A DNA stretch of 64,000 nt from Butyrivibrio sp. INlla14 (GTDB lineage: Bacteria; Bacillota; Clostridia; Lachnospirales; Lachnospiraceae). Under the pieces are notes generated by a model. The model was given only the letters and a program-made list of their open reading frames with translations. It did no database searches and was not told the origin of the DNA. Within the stretch, counting starts at the first letter, position 1; each line of letters starts with the position of its first letter. Below, one piece after another: positions 10,367 through 18,741 of the stretch. Location of the stretch: positions 62,001 through 126,000 of the forward strand of contig NZ_FMVS01000009.1 of NCBI RefSeq assembly GCF_900102515.1. The letters are read 5' to 3'. The position numbers and the translations under genes were made by a program.

Positions 10367-11569
10367 ATGCAGTACCATGCTTTTATCATCAAGTATGCCG
10401 AGATTGGAGTAAAGGGCAAGAACAGATATATTTTTGAAGAGGCTTTAGTAAGACAGATAGAGAGAGTTCTTTCTAAATGCGATGGCTCTTTTTCTGTATC
10501 AAGAGTAGCAGGTAGAATCTATATTGAGGCTGAGGGCTTTGATTTTAACGAGGTTGTAGATCACCTTGGAACAGTTTTTGGAGTGACAGGAATCTGTCCT
10601 GCAGTAACAATTAATAGAGATTCAGAAAACCATCTTCCGGATATAGATGGCGTTACCAAGGCTGTTCTTGATTTTATAGATGGAGTTTACCCAGACAAAC
10701 ACAAGACTTTCAAGGTTAAGGTTAGAAGAGTTGATAAGAGCTATCCAATGGATTCAATGGAAATGGGAGCTGAGCTTGGTGCCAGAATACTTGGCGCATA
10801 TCCAGAAATGAAGGTTGATGTCCACAATCCAGAAATTCTTCTTAATGTTGAAGTTCGTGAGAAGCTTAATATCTTTTCCGAAATTATTCCTGGACCTGGC
10901 GGAATGCCAATAGGAACAGCAGGTAAGGCAATGCTTCTTTTGTCAGGTGGTATTGATTCTCCTGTTGCTGGATACATGGTTGCTAAAAGAGGTGTAGACA
11001 TTGAGGCTGTATATTTTAATGCGCCACCTTATACTTCAGAAAAGGCCAAGCAGAAGGTTGTTGATCTGGCTGGAGTAATTGCCAGGTACACAGGTAAGGT
11101 TAAACTTCATGTTATCAACTTTACTGATATTCAGATGTATATTTATGAGAAGTGTCCTCACGATGAGCTTACTATCATCATGAGAAGATATATGATGAAG
11201 ATTGCTGATATTATCGCAGGTCAGACTGGCTGTATGGGACTTATAACCGGTGAGAGTATTGGACAGGTGGCTTCACAGACCATGCAGAGCCTTATGTGTA
11301 CAGGAGAGGTTGTAACAGATATGCCTGTTTACAGACCACTTATAGCTTTTGACAAGCAGGATATTGTGGATATCTCTTTTAAGATAGATGCTTATGAGAC
11401 ATCAATTCTTCCCTATGAGGATTGCTGTACTATTTTTGTGGCCAAGCACCCTGTAACAAAGCCACGTCTTGACATTATAAAGAAGCATGAGGAAAATCTT
11501 GCAGAAAAAATAGATGAACTCATGAAAGTTGCTCTTGAGACTGATGAAGTGATCACTATAGAGAAATGA
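10367..11569 (+). CDS. thiI: tRNA 4-thiouridine synthase / sulfurtransferase ThiI
   Basis: ThiI adenylates U8 of tRNA and inserts sulfur; in some bacteria it also serves thiazole synthesis. ATG 10367 gives MQYHAFIIKYAEIGVKGKNR, the usual N-terminus, with AAAGGA before it; an upstream in-frame ATG at 10310 lies inside the desulfurase gene and was rejected. An N-terminal ferredoxin-like and THUMP region (residues 1-165) precedes the PP-loop LLLSGGIDSPVAGY (about residue 185). A conserved CC pair lies in YEDCCTIFVAKHP. There is no C-terminal rhodanese domain, as is usual in Gram-positive ThiI. The protein has 400 residues. Confidence 0.95.
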   Translation: MQYHAFIIKYAEIGVKGKNRYIFEEALVRQIERVLSKCDGSFSVSRVAGRIYIEAEGFDFNEVVDHLGTVFGVTGICPAVTINRDSENHLPDIDGVTKAVLDFIDGVYPDKHKTFKVKVRRVDKSYPMDSMEMGAELGARILGAYPEMKVDVHNPEILLNVEVREKLNIFSEIIPGPGGMPIGTAGKAMLLLSGGIDSPVAGYMVAKRGVDIEAVYFNAPPYTSEKAKQKVVDLAGVIARYTGKVKLHVINFTDIQMYIYEKCPHDELTIIMRRYMMKIADIIAGQTGCMGLITGESIGQVASQTMQSLMCTGEVVTDMPVYRPLIAFDKQDIVDISFKIDAYETSILPYEDCCTIFVAKHPVTKPRLDIIKKHEENLAEKIDELMKVALETDEVITIEK

Positions 11570-11600
11570 AAATAAGACCTTAGCAAGTGCTTTACACAAA

Positions 11601-11645
11601 AGACCATCTTAGGAAACCCTAAGATGGTCTGAAACATCTTTTTAA
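11601..11645 (+). terminator. Terminator between convergent thiI and the HPr-like gene
   Basis: AGACCATCTTAGG and CCTAAGATGGTCT form a perfect 13-bp stem with a 4-nt AAAC loop. On the + strand it is followed by GAAACATCTTTTT. On the - strand the flank reads TTTTGTG, so it may work in both directions. A second 9-bp stem (GATCTAATC/GATTAGATC, 11650-11674) overlaps the stop of the HPr-like gene. Confidence 0.8.
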
Positions 11646-11667
11646 TATGGATCTAATCCTATTAAGA

Positions 11668-11898
11668 TTAGATCATGTAAGGCTTGAGAATCTCAAGAAC
11701 CTCATCTGCGCCGTCTTCTGCATGGATATTGAGATCGATTGGCTTAGAAAGATCCAATGAGAAAATACCCATAATAGACTTCGCGTCGATAACGTATCTT
11801 CCAGAAACGAGATCGAAATCATAATCAAACTTCGTAATATCGTTTACAAAAGATTTAACCTTATCGATAGAGTTTAAAGAAATTTTAACGGTCTTCAT
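11668..11898 (-). CDS. HPr-like protein lacking the active-site histidine
   Basis: A 76-residue protein with the length and strand/helix pattern of HPr. The segment DAKSIMGIFSLDL (residues 38-50) aligns with the HPr region around Ser46 (xAKSxxxxxxLxx), so the regulatory serine has a counterpart at Ser41. The region that should hold GLHxRPA and His15 reads SLNSIDKVKSF, with neither His nor Arg, so it cannot accept phosphate from enzyme I in the normal way. A strong GGAGG lies 10 nt before ATG. It is a single minus-strand gene between thiI and mtaB. A regulatory, non-transporting role is inferred. A normal HPr is encoded at 48832. Confidence 0.75.
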   Translation of the reverse strand: MKTVKISLNSIDKVKSFVNDITKFDYDFDLVSGRYVIDAKSIMGIFSLDLSKPIDLNIHAEDGADEVLEILKPYMI

Positions 11899-12018
11899 TG
11901 AGCAAATACCTCCTTCTTTATCTTATTTAATAGTAACTAGATAAATGATAAAAGTCAATGACCTAAGAGTTAAAAGGTAATGAGTTTTTGATAAAAATAA
12001 GAAAGATTAAGAAATATT

Positions 12019-13389
12019 ATGGACAATATTCAAAATAACGTTAATGGTATGAGAGTTGCTCTTCATAACCTTGGCTGTAAGACGAATAGTTATGAAATGG
12101 ATGTAATGGCTATAAAGCTTCGCGAGGCAGGCTGTGAAATAGTGCCATTTACGGATGAAGCAGACATCTATATCATCAATACCTGCACAGTTACTAATAT
12201 TGCTGATAGAAAGTCAAGGCAGATGCTGCATAAGGCCAAGAAAGAAAACCCGGATGCTATTGTAGTTGCAGTTGGATGCTATGTTGAGACGGGCATAGAT
12301 GGAGTTAAGAAGGATGAGAGCATAGATCTGGCTGTAGGTAACAATAAGAAGTCAGAAATTGTCGAAATACTGAATACATTCCTTGATGCAAAGGAAACAA
12401 ATAAGGACAAGACTCTTGGCGGAACATCAATCATAGATATTAACCATACAAATGAGTTTGAAAATATGCTACTTTCAGAGCTCCCTGAGCATACTAGAGC
12501 ATATATCAAAATTCAGGATGGCTGTAATCAGTTCTGCACTTATTGTGTTATTCCTTATGCAAGAGGAAGGGTACGCAGCAGGGAGATGAAGGATATTCTT
12601 GCTGAAATCAAGGGTCTTATCCAGAAGGGCTGCAAAGAGGTCGTTTTGACAGGAATCCATATTGGCTCCTATGGTGTTGACCAGGGCCAGCCTATGTTGG
12701 TTGAACTTGTGGAAAATATTGCCCAGCTTGCCGGAATAGAGAGAATCAGGCTTGGATCAATAGAACCACGACTTGTAACTGAGGAAAATGCCAAGAGACT
12801 TGCGGCGGTTGATAAGCTCTGTCCACACTTCCATTTGTCTTTGCAGAGCGGATGTGATTCAGTTTTAAAGCGCATGAACAGACATTATACTGCAGCTGAA
12901 TTTGCTGAAGGTGTCAGACTATTAAGAGAGGCCTTTGACAGACCTGCTATTACTACAGATGTTATTGTTGGTTTCCCTGGCGAGACAGAGGAAGAATTTG
13001 AAGAATGCAGGAAATTTGTAGAGGACATTAACTTCTATGAAATGCATGTGTTTAAGTATTCTCCGAGAAAAGGTACCGTTGCTGCCGGAATGAAAGATCA
13101 GCTTACTGACAGAGAAAAGTCAGAAAGAAGTGATGTACTTATAGATCTTACTGAGAGGCAGTCTCTTATCTACAGGAACTCTTTTATCGGGGAAAAGGTA
13201 GGCGTACTCTGGGAGGACCAAGAGGAAATCAAGGGCAGAACGTTTATGATTGGTCATACGGACAGATATGTCAGGGTGGCTATGGAAGAAACTGAGCTTG
13301 GTTTTGGAAGAGCAGTATCTGGCGAAATCACCATGGAGACTATATCTGGGCTGCTTAACTCGGATACTCTTCTTGCTGCAAAAGAATAA
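12019..13389 (+). CDS. mtaB: tRNA t6A37 methylthiotransferase MtaB
   Basis: A radical-SAM enzyme that converts t6A37 to ms2t6A37 in tRNA. The N-terminal methylthiotransferase domain has cysteines in HNLGCKTNSYE, INTCTVTNIAD and AVGCYVE, which hold the auxiliary Fe-S cluster. The radical-SAM cluster is CNQFCTYC (about residue 170), followed by VIPYARGRVRS. The CKTN and CTVTN motifs point to MtaB rather than MiaB or RimO. At 456 residues it is complete. The start is uncertain because the ribosome binding site is weak; ATG 12049 (MRVALHNLGCKT) is a possible alternative. Confidence 0.93.
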   Translation: MDNIQNNVNGMRVALHNLGCKTNSYEMDVMAIKLREAGCEIVPFTDEADIYIINTCTVTNIADRKSRQMLHKAKKENPDAIVVAVGCYVETGIDGVKKDESIDLAVGNNKKSEIVEILNTFLDAKETNKDKTLGGTSIIDINHTNEFENMLLSELPEHTRAYIKIQDGCNQFCTYCVIPYARGRVRSREMKDILAEIKGLIQKGCKEVVLTGIHIGSYGVDQGQPMLVELVENIAQLAGIERIRLGSIEPRLVTEENAKRLAAVDKLCPHFHLSLQSGCDSVLKRMNRHYTAAEFAEGVRLLREAFDRPAITTDVIVGFPGETEEEFEECRKFVEDINFYEMHVFKYSPRKGTVAAGMKDQLTDREKSERSDVLIDLTERQSLIYRNSFIGEKVGVLWEDQEEIKGRTFMIGHTDRYVRVAMEETELGFGRAVSGEITMETISGLLNSDTLLAAKE

Positions 13390-13457
13390 TAGTGATTTGC
13401 TTAATTTTTTTGGCTGGTGTAGAATTAATCTAAGTATACGCAAAAGAATAAGTGAGG

Positions 13458-13473
13458 GTGTCGGTAGCGACAC
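13458..13473 (+). other. Short hairpin in the leader of the ireB operon
   Basis: GTGTCG, loop GTAG, CGACAC: a 6-bp GC-rich stem about 30 nt before ireB, without a T-run. Function unknown; it may be a leader structure or the end of mtaB mRNA. Confidence 0.35.
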
Positions 13474-13504
13474 GCTCTAAATAATAAAAGATTGGAGAAA
13501 GAAT

Positions 13505-13783
13505 ATGGCAGATCAGGATTTAGGAAATACCCAGTATTTTAAGGTAGAAGTAGAACCAGAGACTGGTGTTAAGAAGGTTCTTTCTGTGGTTTATGATGCT
13601 CTTTTGGAGAAGGGCTATAACCCTGTTAATCAGATTGTTGGTTATATTATGTCAGGTGATCCTACTTACATTACAAGCCATCAGGGGGCCAGAAGCCTTA
13701 TCATGAAGGTTGAGCGCGATGAGCTTGTTGAAGAGATGCTCACAGAATATATTAAAAGTAACGATTGGGCACAGCACAAGTAA
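13505..13783 (+). CDS. ireB: IreB family regulatory protein (UPF0297/DUF965)
   Basis: A small cytoplasmic protein of 92 residues with the family core [27 protein letters not shown] (motif at about residues 38-65, split here by reading: [11 protein letters not shown] and [14 protein letters not shown]). In Enterococcus IreB is phosphorylated by the PASTA kinase IreK and affects cephalosporin resistance. The N-terminal Thr-containing segment that is phosphorylated there is only partly similar here. It is the first gene of a block matching Bacillus yrzL-yrrK-yrzB-yrrL-yrrM-yrrO and overlaps ruvX by 1 nt. No PASTA kinase is in this window. Confidence 0.93.
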   Translation: MADQDLGNTQYFKVEVEPETGVKKVLSVVYDALLEKGYNPVNQIVGYIMSGDPTYITSHQGARSLIMKVERDELVEEMLTEYIKSNDWAQHK

Positions 13784-14208
13784 TGAGGATAATGGGACTA
13801 GACTACGGCTCCAAGACTGTGGGAGTTGCTATCAGTGATGAACTTCTGTTAACAGCTCAGGGTCGTGAGATAATCCGTAGGAAAGAAGAAAATAAACTAC
13901 GCAGAACTTTAGCGCGCATTGAGGAGCTTATTCAGGAATATGGGGTGGAGAAGATTGTGTTGGGACTACCTCTTAATATGGATCAGACTCCCTCTGAGCG
14001 CTCACAGTTGTGCCTTGAATTCAAGGATAAGATTGAGAGACGAACAGGAATCCCAGTGATCATGTGGGATGAACGCCTTACAACAGTTGAGGCTGATGAG
14101 ATCATGGATGAAGCAGGGATCAAGGGTCGAGATCGAAAAGAGTACGTTGATATGATAGCGGCGCAGATCATTCTGCAGGACTATTTGGATAACAGAGAAC
14201 GGAGTTGA
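13783..14208 (+). CDS. ruvX: RuvX/YqgF family RNase H-fold nuclease
   Basis: A pre-16S rRNA processing nuclease / putative Holliday-junction resolvase of the RNase H fold. Motifs: [14 protein letters not shown] at the N-terminus (first catalytic Asp), [10 protein letters not shown] and [12 protein letters not shown] in the middle, and [19 protein letters not shown] near the end. The ATG at 13783 overlaps the ireB stop by one base and is preferred to the in-frame ATG at 13765 inside ireB. The protein is 141 residues, normal for YqgF. Confidence 0.92.
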   Translation: MRIMGLDYGSKTVGVAISDELLLTAQGREIIRRKEENKLRRTLARIEELIQEYGVEKIVLGLPLNMDQTPSERSQLCLEFKDKIERRTGIPVIMWDERLTTVEADEIMDEAGIKGRDRKEYVDMIAAQIILQDYLDNRERS

Positions 14209-14210
14209 AT

Positions 14211-14474
14211 TTGGAAAAGATCATATTTAGCCCAGATGGAGGCGAACCAGTAGAATTCTATTGTTTGGAACAGACTGTTATTGGTGCCAAGACTTACCTT
14301 CTTGTCACAGATGAAGAAGATGGTGACGGAGAGGCGCTTATTTTGCGCGATGACTCCGATATTAAAGATGAGCAGGCGCTTTATGCGATCGTCGAGGATG
14401 ACCTGGAACTGGAGGCAGTTGCAGGTGTATTTCGCAAGCTCCTTGCCGAGGATGATATAGATCTGGATATTTAA
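14211..14474 (+). CDS. DUF1292 domain protein (YrzB-like)
   Basis: A small acidic cytoplasmic protein with the DUF1292 pattern: an N-terminal FSPDGGEPVEFYCLEQT, then the YLLVTDEEDGDGEA strand pair and an acidic C-terminus. Two TTG starts are possible. TTG 14205 overlaps the ruvX stop, but ACGGAG at 14199-14204 is 6 nt from TTG 14211, which is therefore preferred (87 residues). Function is unknown in all species. Its place between ruvX and an mltG-like gene is conserved with Bacillus, although here rnj follows first. Confidence 0.85.
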   Translation: MEKIIFSPDGGEPVEFYCLEQTVIGAKTYLLVTDEEDGDGEALILRDDSDIKDEQALYAIVEDDLELEAVAGVFRKLLAEDDIDLDI

Positions 14475-14534
14475 CGGGGACTTTGGTTAATATCCTATTC
14501 TACATCTCCGCCAATTACTTATGGAGGAAATAAT

Positions 14535-16214
14535 TTGAACAAAAAGAAAATTGCAAATGCGTCCAAGCTGCAGATCATCCCTTTGGGAGGCCTTGAGCAG
14601 ATTGGAATGAACATCACTGCCTTCAGGTATGAAGACAGTATTATTGTGGTGGATTGCGGTTTGTCATTCCCAGATGATGACATGCTTGGAATCGACCTTG
14701 TTATTCCTGACATTACTTATTTACAGGAAAACATAGATAAGGTAAAGGGGTTTGTAATAACCCACGGACATGAGGACCACATCGGTGCGCTTCCTTATGT
14801 ACTTCACGAGCTTAATGTCCCTGTTTATGCTACAAGGCTGACAATGGGTATTATTGAGCACAAACTTGAGGAGCATAATCTTCTTAAAAAGACAAGGAGA
14901 AAGGTGGTCAAGTTTGGCCAGTCTATTAACCTTGGTCAGTTTAGAGTTGAATTTATAAGAACAAACCACTCTATTGTTGATGCTGCTGCTCTTGCTATCT
15001 ATTCGCCAGCAGGAACTGTGGTTCACACTGGAGACTTTAAGGTTGACTATACACCTGTTTATGGAGATCCAATAGATCTTCAGAGATTTGCAGAAATTGG
15101 TAAAAAAGGAGTTCTGGCTCTAATGTGCGATTCTACAAATGCAGAGAGACCAGGATTTACAGCTTCTGAGAAAACTGTAGGAAGAGCTTTGGGCTTTCTG
15201 TTTGAGGAGCATGCTAACAACAGGATTATAGTAGCTACCTTTGCTTCTAATGTAGATAGAGTTCAGCAGATCATCAATATAGCTCATAAGTGCGGGCGTA
15301 AGGTTGTGGTAGAAGGCCGCAGCATGGTCAGCATTATTGATATAGCTCAGAAACTGGAGTGCATCCAGATTCCTGAGAATACGCTTATAGATATCGATCA
15401 TCTCAAGGATTACCCTGAGAACAAGACAGTTATTATTACTACAGGAAGCCAGGGAGAGAGTATGGCTGCTCTTAGCAGAATGGCCAACGGACAGCACAGA
15501 AAGCTCTCAATTGGTGCGGGAGATACTGTTATCTTTTCCTCCCATCCAATACCTGGTAATGAGAAGGCTGTTACCAACATAATCAATGAACTTCAGATGA
15601 AGGGCGCGGATGTAATATTCCAGGATGTTCACGTATCAGGACATGCCTGTCAGGAAGATATCAAGCTTATCTATACACTGGTTAAGCCTAAATATTCAAT
15701 TCCTGTTCACGGTGAGTACAGGCATCTGCAAGCTCAGGCTAATATCGCAAGAAGCCTTGGTATTGATAAAGAGAATATCTTTATCCTCCATTCAGGAGAG
15801 GTTTTAGAGCTTGATGATGAGAGTGCCAAGGTCAAGGGTAAAGTCCCTGTTGGAGCTATTCTGGTTGACGGACTTGGAGTAGGAGACGTTGGTAACGTAG
15901 TTCTAAGAGATAGACAACATCTTGCAGAAGATGGTATTGTAATAGTTGTATTTGGACTGGATCAGGCCAATGGACAACTGGTTTCAGGACCAAGTATTGT
16001 TTCAAGAGGCTTTGTATACGTAAGAGAGTCAGACAAGCTGATAGATGATGCAACTGATCTTGTGCTCGATGAGGTAACAGAGGCTCTAGATAAGGGAATC
16101 ACAGATTGGGGCAAGCTTAAGAGCATTGTTAAGGATGTCCTGAGTGATTATATCTGGAAGAAGACAAAGAGAAGACCTATGATCATGCCAATCATCATGG
16201 ATACAAATTATTGA
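14535..16214 (+). CDS. rnj: Ribonuclease J
   Basis: A metallo-beta-lactamase/beta-CASP ribonuclease with 5'-3' exo- and endonuclease activity in mRNA decay and rRNA maturation. The zinc-binding motif THGHEDHIGALPY is at about residue 75, HTGDFKVD near 165, GSQGE near 305 and the beta-CASP motif VHVSGHACQED near 365. The C-terminal domain ends KRRPMIMPIIMDTNY. It is 559 residues. The start is TTG, 7 nt after GGAGG. The gene sits inside the yrrK-yrrO-like block, where B. subtilis has no RNase J, so this is a local insertion into a conserved order. Confidence 0.96.
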   Translation: MNKKKIANASKLQIIPLGGLEQIGMNITAFRYEDSIIVVDCGLSFPDDDMLGIDLVIPDITYLQENIDKVKGFVITHGHEDHIGALPYVLHELNVPVYATRLTMGIIEHKLEEHNLLKKTRRKVVKFGQSINLGQFRVEFIRTNHSIVDAAALAIYSPAGTVVHTGDFKVDYTPVYGDPIDLQRFAEIGKKGVLALMCDSTNAERPGFTASEKTVGRALGFLFEEHANNRIIVATFASNVDRVQQIINIAHKCGRKVVVEGRSMVSIIDIAQKLECIQIPENTLIDIDHLKDYPENKTVIITTGSQGESMAALSRMANGQHRKLSIGAGDTVIFSSHPIPGNEKAVTNIINELQMKGADVIFQDVHVSGHACQEDIKLIYTLVKPKYSIPVHGEYRHLQAQANIARSLGIDKENIFILHSGEVLELDDESAKVKGKVPVGAILVDGLGVGDVGNVVLRDRQHLAEDGIVIVVFGLDQANGQLVSGPSIVSRGFVYVRESDKLIDDATDLVLDEVTEALDKGITDWGKLKSIVKDVLSDYIWKKTKRRPMIMPIIMDTNY

Positions 16215-16244
16215 TGATGTCATGAACTTGGTTGGGAGAGATGC

Positions 16245-16697
16245 ATGAGTGCTAGAAAATTTGCATTAGGCTTTCTTGATACTGCAGTCAAGGTAGTCTT
16301 CGTGATCTTAGTTATTATGCTCATCAGTAAGTATTCCAAAGTGGCTTATGACTATGGTTACCATATTTTTAATCAGGTCCCTGTTTCTTCAGGAACTGGC
16401 AGAACGGTTTCAGTCACTATAAAAAGTGGCGATTCTACAAGCGATATTGCTGATAAGCTGGCTGAAGTGGGACTTATAACTGACAAGACATTATTTAAAT
16501 TACAGGAGAGGTTCTCAGATTATCATGGACTTGAGACTCCTGGTACCTATGAACTTAGTACAGCCATGACACCGGAAGAAATGTTACAGATCATGGCTGC
16601 AGGATCTATTGAGGCAGCTGAGTCTGGTTCAGAAGCAGCTTCTACAGAGACGGCTCCTGAAACTAACGTGGCAGGCGAGGAATCAAGCGGTGGTTGA
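16245..16697 (+). CDS. Short MltG/YceG-like membrane protein without the catalytic domain
   Basis: A 150-residue protein with one N-terminal membrane helix (about residues 14-28, VVFVILVIMLIS) and an extracytoplasmic domain like the LysM-like part of MltG: VSVTIKSGDSTSDIADKL, VGLITDKTLFKL and PGTYELSTAMTPEEML. The transglycosylase domain with its catalytic Glu is absent and the chain ends in a Ser/Ala/Glu-rich tail. In B. subtilis the full-length MltG homologue yrrL stands at this place, so this is probably its shortened counterpart. It may bind glycan or a partner instead of cutting. It overlaps trmR by 8 nt. Confidence 0.75.
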   Translation: MSARKFALGFLDTAVKVVFVILVIMLISKYSKVAYDYGYHIFNQVPVSSGTGRTVSVTIKSGDSTSDIADKLAEVGLITDKTLFKLQERFSDYHGLETPGTYELSTAMTPEEMLQIMAAGSIEAAESGSEAASTETAPETNVAGEESSGG

Positions 16698-17331
16698 GCA
16701 GGATAGAATGACGGCATTTATAAATTCTCTGGATAGGGGAAATGCTCCTTATCTTGATGAATTGGAGAAGAGGGCCAAGGCGGATGATGTCCCTATCATC
16801 CGCAAGGATACTCAGGCTCTACTTAAGTTCTTAATGGCACAGAGTAGACCTAAAAACATTTTGGAGGTCGGCTGTGCTATTGGCTTTTCTGCCCTACTAA
16901 TGGCAGAGTACAGTGACTCTGACACCAGGATCACGACTATAGAGAAGTTTGAGAAGAGAATTCCTATAGCTAAAGAGAATTTCATACAGTATGACACAAA
17001 TAATAAAATCACACTCTTAGAAGGTGATGCGACAGAAATACTTAAAACGCTATCCCCGGGGTATGATTTTATTTTTATGGATGCGGCAAAGGGGCAGTAC
17101 ATCAATTTCCTGCCTGATTGCCTTAGAATCCTGAATAAAGGGGGACTACTGGTATCTGATAATGTTCTTCAGGATGGAGATGTTATAGAGTCCAGATTTG
17201 CGGTAACCAGGAGAGACAGGACAATACATGCCAGAATGAGGGAGTATCTTTATGAACTCAAACATAATGATGCCCTGAATACGGTTATTCTGACTGTGGG
17301 AGATGGCATGACCTTATCTGTGCGGTTATAA
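16690..17331 (+). CDS. trmR: tRNA 5-hydroxyuridine methyltransferase (TrmR/YrrM-like O-methyltransferase)
   Basis: An AdoMet-dependent O-methyltransferase of the YrrM group. In B. subtilis TrmR methylates 5-hydroxyuridine at tRNA position 34 to mo5U. Motifs: ILEVGCAIGFSALLM (about residue 57), IFMDAAKGQYINFLP (about 132) and GGLLVSDNVLQDG (about 155). A GTG start at 16690 is preferred because GAGGAA lies 7 nt before it and MVEQDRMTAFINSL resembles the family N-terminus; ATG 16708 has a poor binding site. The product is 213 residues. It is followed by a U32 protein, the family of the hydroxylating partner. Confidence 0.85.
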   Translation: MVEQDRMTAFINSLDRGNAPYLDELEKRAKADDVPIIRKDTQALLKFLMAQSRPKNILEVGCAIGFSALLMAEYSDSDTRITTIEKFEKRIPIAKENFIQYDTNNKITLLEGDATEILKTLSPGYDFIFMDAAKGQYINFLPDCLRILNKGGLLVSDNVLQDGDVIESRFAVTRRDRTIHARMREYLYELKHNDALNTVILTVGDGMTLSVRL

Positions 17332-17378
17332 GCATGATGTAACGATTTTTGTTTTAGCTTAGAAATGTGGAGAAATCA

Positions 17379-18644
17379 ATGAAAAAACCTGAATTACTGA
17401 TTCCAGCAAGTAGCCTGGAGGTACTAAAAACAGCTGTTATTTTTGGAGCAGACGCAGTTTATATTGGCGGAGATGCTTTTGGACTGCGTGCCAAGGCCAA
17501 GAACTTCAGCCCTGAGGAAATGAAGGAGGGCATAGAATTTGCACATGCCCATGGAGTAAAGGTTCACGTAACAGTTAATATCCTCGCTCATAACTACGAT
17601 CTTGACGGAGTTGAGAAATATCTTCATGAGTTAAAAGAGCTAAAGCCTGATGCTCTTATAATAGCTGACCCCGGAATCTTTATGAAGGCTAGAAGGATCT
17701 GCCCTGAGATAGATATTCACGTATCGACACAGGCTAACAATACTAACTATGAGACATATAATTTCTGGCATGATCTAGGAGCCAAGAGAGTAGTGGCTGC
17801 AAGAGAACTTTCACTTCGCGAGATAAAAGAGATCACGGAAAAGATTCCTGAAGATCTTGAGATGGAATGCTTCATTCACGGAGCTATGTGCATTTCCTAT
17901 TCAGGAAGATGTCTTTTGTCTAATTATTTCACAGGAAGAGATGCCAATAAAGGAGCATGCACACACCCTTGCAGATGGAAGTATTCTGTTGTTGAGGAAA
18001 AGAGACCTGGAGAATATCTTCCTGTCTATGAAAATGAGAGAGGAACTTATATCTTTAACTCCAAGGATCTATGCATGATAGAGCATATTCCAGAGATGGT
18101 AGATGCAAGGATTGACAGCTGCAAGATCGAGGGCCGTATGAAGACTGCTCTTTATGTAGCTACTGTTGCCAGAACTTATAGAAAAGCTATAGATGATTTC
18201 TTTGAATCTGAGGATAAGTACAGACAGAATATGCCATGGTACCTTGATCAGATATCAAAGTGTACATATCGCCAGTTTACTACGGGATTCTATTTTGGCA
18301 AGCCTAGCGATGAGGCACAGATTTATGACAATAATACTTATGTTAATGAGTATATCTACCTAGGAATTGTAGGGGAAATAGATAACAGAGGTTATGCTAA
18401 GTTTGAGCAGAGAAATAAGTTCTCTGTGGGTGATGAAATTGAAATCATGAAGCCTGACGGAACGGATATAAAGGTTACCGTTAAGGGAATGTATGCGGAA
18501 GATGGAACACCTGTAGAATCATGTCCACATTCCAAGCAGACACTTTTTGTAGACCTTTCAGAAAGGCCTGAGAAATACGATATTCTGAGGGTGAAATCTA
18601 GCTCGCCGGAAGTTGAGACTAATCTTCCAGATTGCGGTGCCTGA
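17379..18644 (+). CDS. U32 family protein, probable tRNA uridine-34 hydroxylation enzyme (TrhP/YrrO-like)
   Basis: A U32 'peptidase' family protein of 421 residues. TrhP-type members hydroxylate U34 of tRNA using prephenate, so trmR next door would act on the product. Seen: KPELLIPASSLEVLKTA at the start, the U32 signature ECFIHGAMCISYSGRCLLS (about residue 165) and the cysteine cluster GACTHPCRW that binds an Fe-S cluster in studied members. The C-terminal beta-barrel is present. B. subtilis has two genes (yrrN and yrrO); here there is one of YrrO length. ATG 17379 follows TGGAGA; a GTG at 17367 is also in frame. The gene ends close to a possible promoter for glnN. Confidence 0.85.
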   Translation: MKKPELLIPASSLEVLKTAVIFGADAVYIGGDAFGLRAKAKNFSPEEMKEGIEFAHAHGVKVHVTVNILAHNYDLDGVEKYLHELKELKPDALIIADPGIFMKARRICPEIDIHVSTQANNTNYETYNFWHDLGAKRVVAARELSLREIKEITEKIPEDLEMECFIHGAMCISYSGRCLLSNYFTGRDANKGACTHPCRWKYSVVEEKRPGEYLPVYENERGTYIFNSKDLCMIEHIPEMVDARIDSCKIEGRMKTALYVATVARTYRKAIDDFFESEDKYRQNMPWYLDQISKCTYRQFTTGFYFGKPSDEAQIYDNNTYVNEYIYLGIVGEIDNRGYAKFEQRNKFSVGDEIEIMKPDGTDIKVTVKGMYAEDGTPVESCPHSKQTLFVDLSERPEKYDILRVKSSSPEVETNLPDCGA

Positions 18645-18741
18645 AAAAAGTGCTTTGCGTTTTGCACAATGTGTTGTAATATGTAACGGAAAAATTGAAT
18701 TATAAGATCAAGGTCTTGTAGCGAAAGGAATGTGAAATCAC

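Noticed and set aside
11640..11680. Possible attachment site near the 11650-11674 inverted repeat
   Set aside because: No integrase or tRNA at this place; the repeat overlaps the stop codon of the HPr-like gene and fits a 3' end hairpin.
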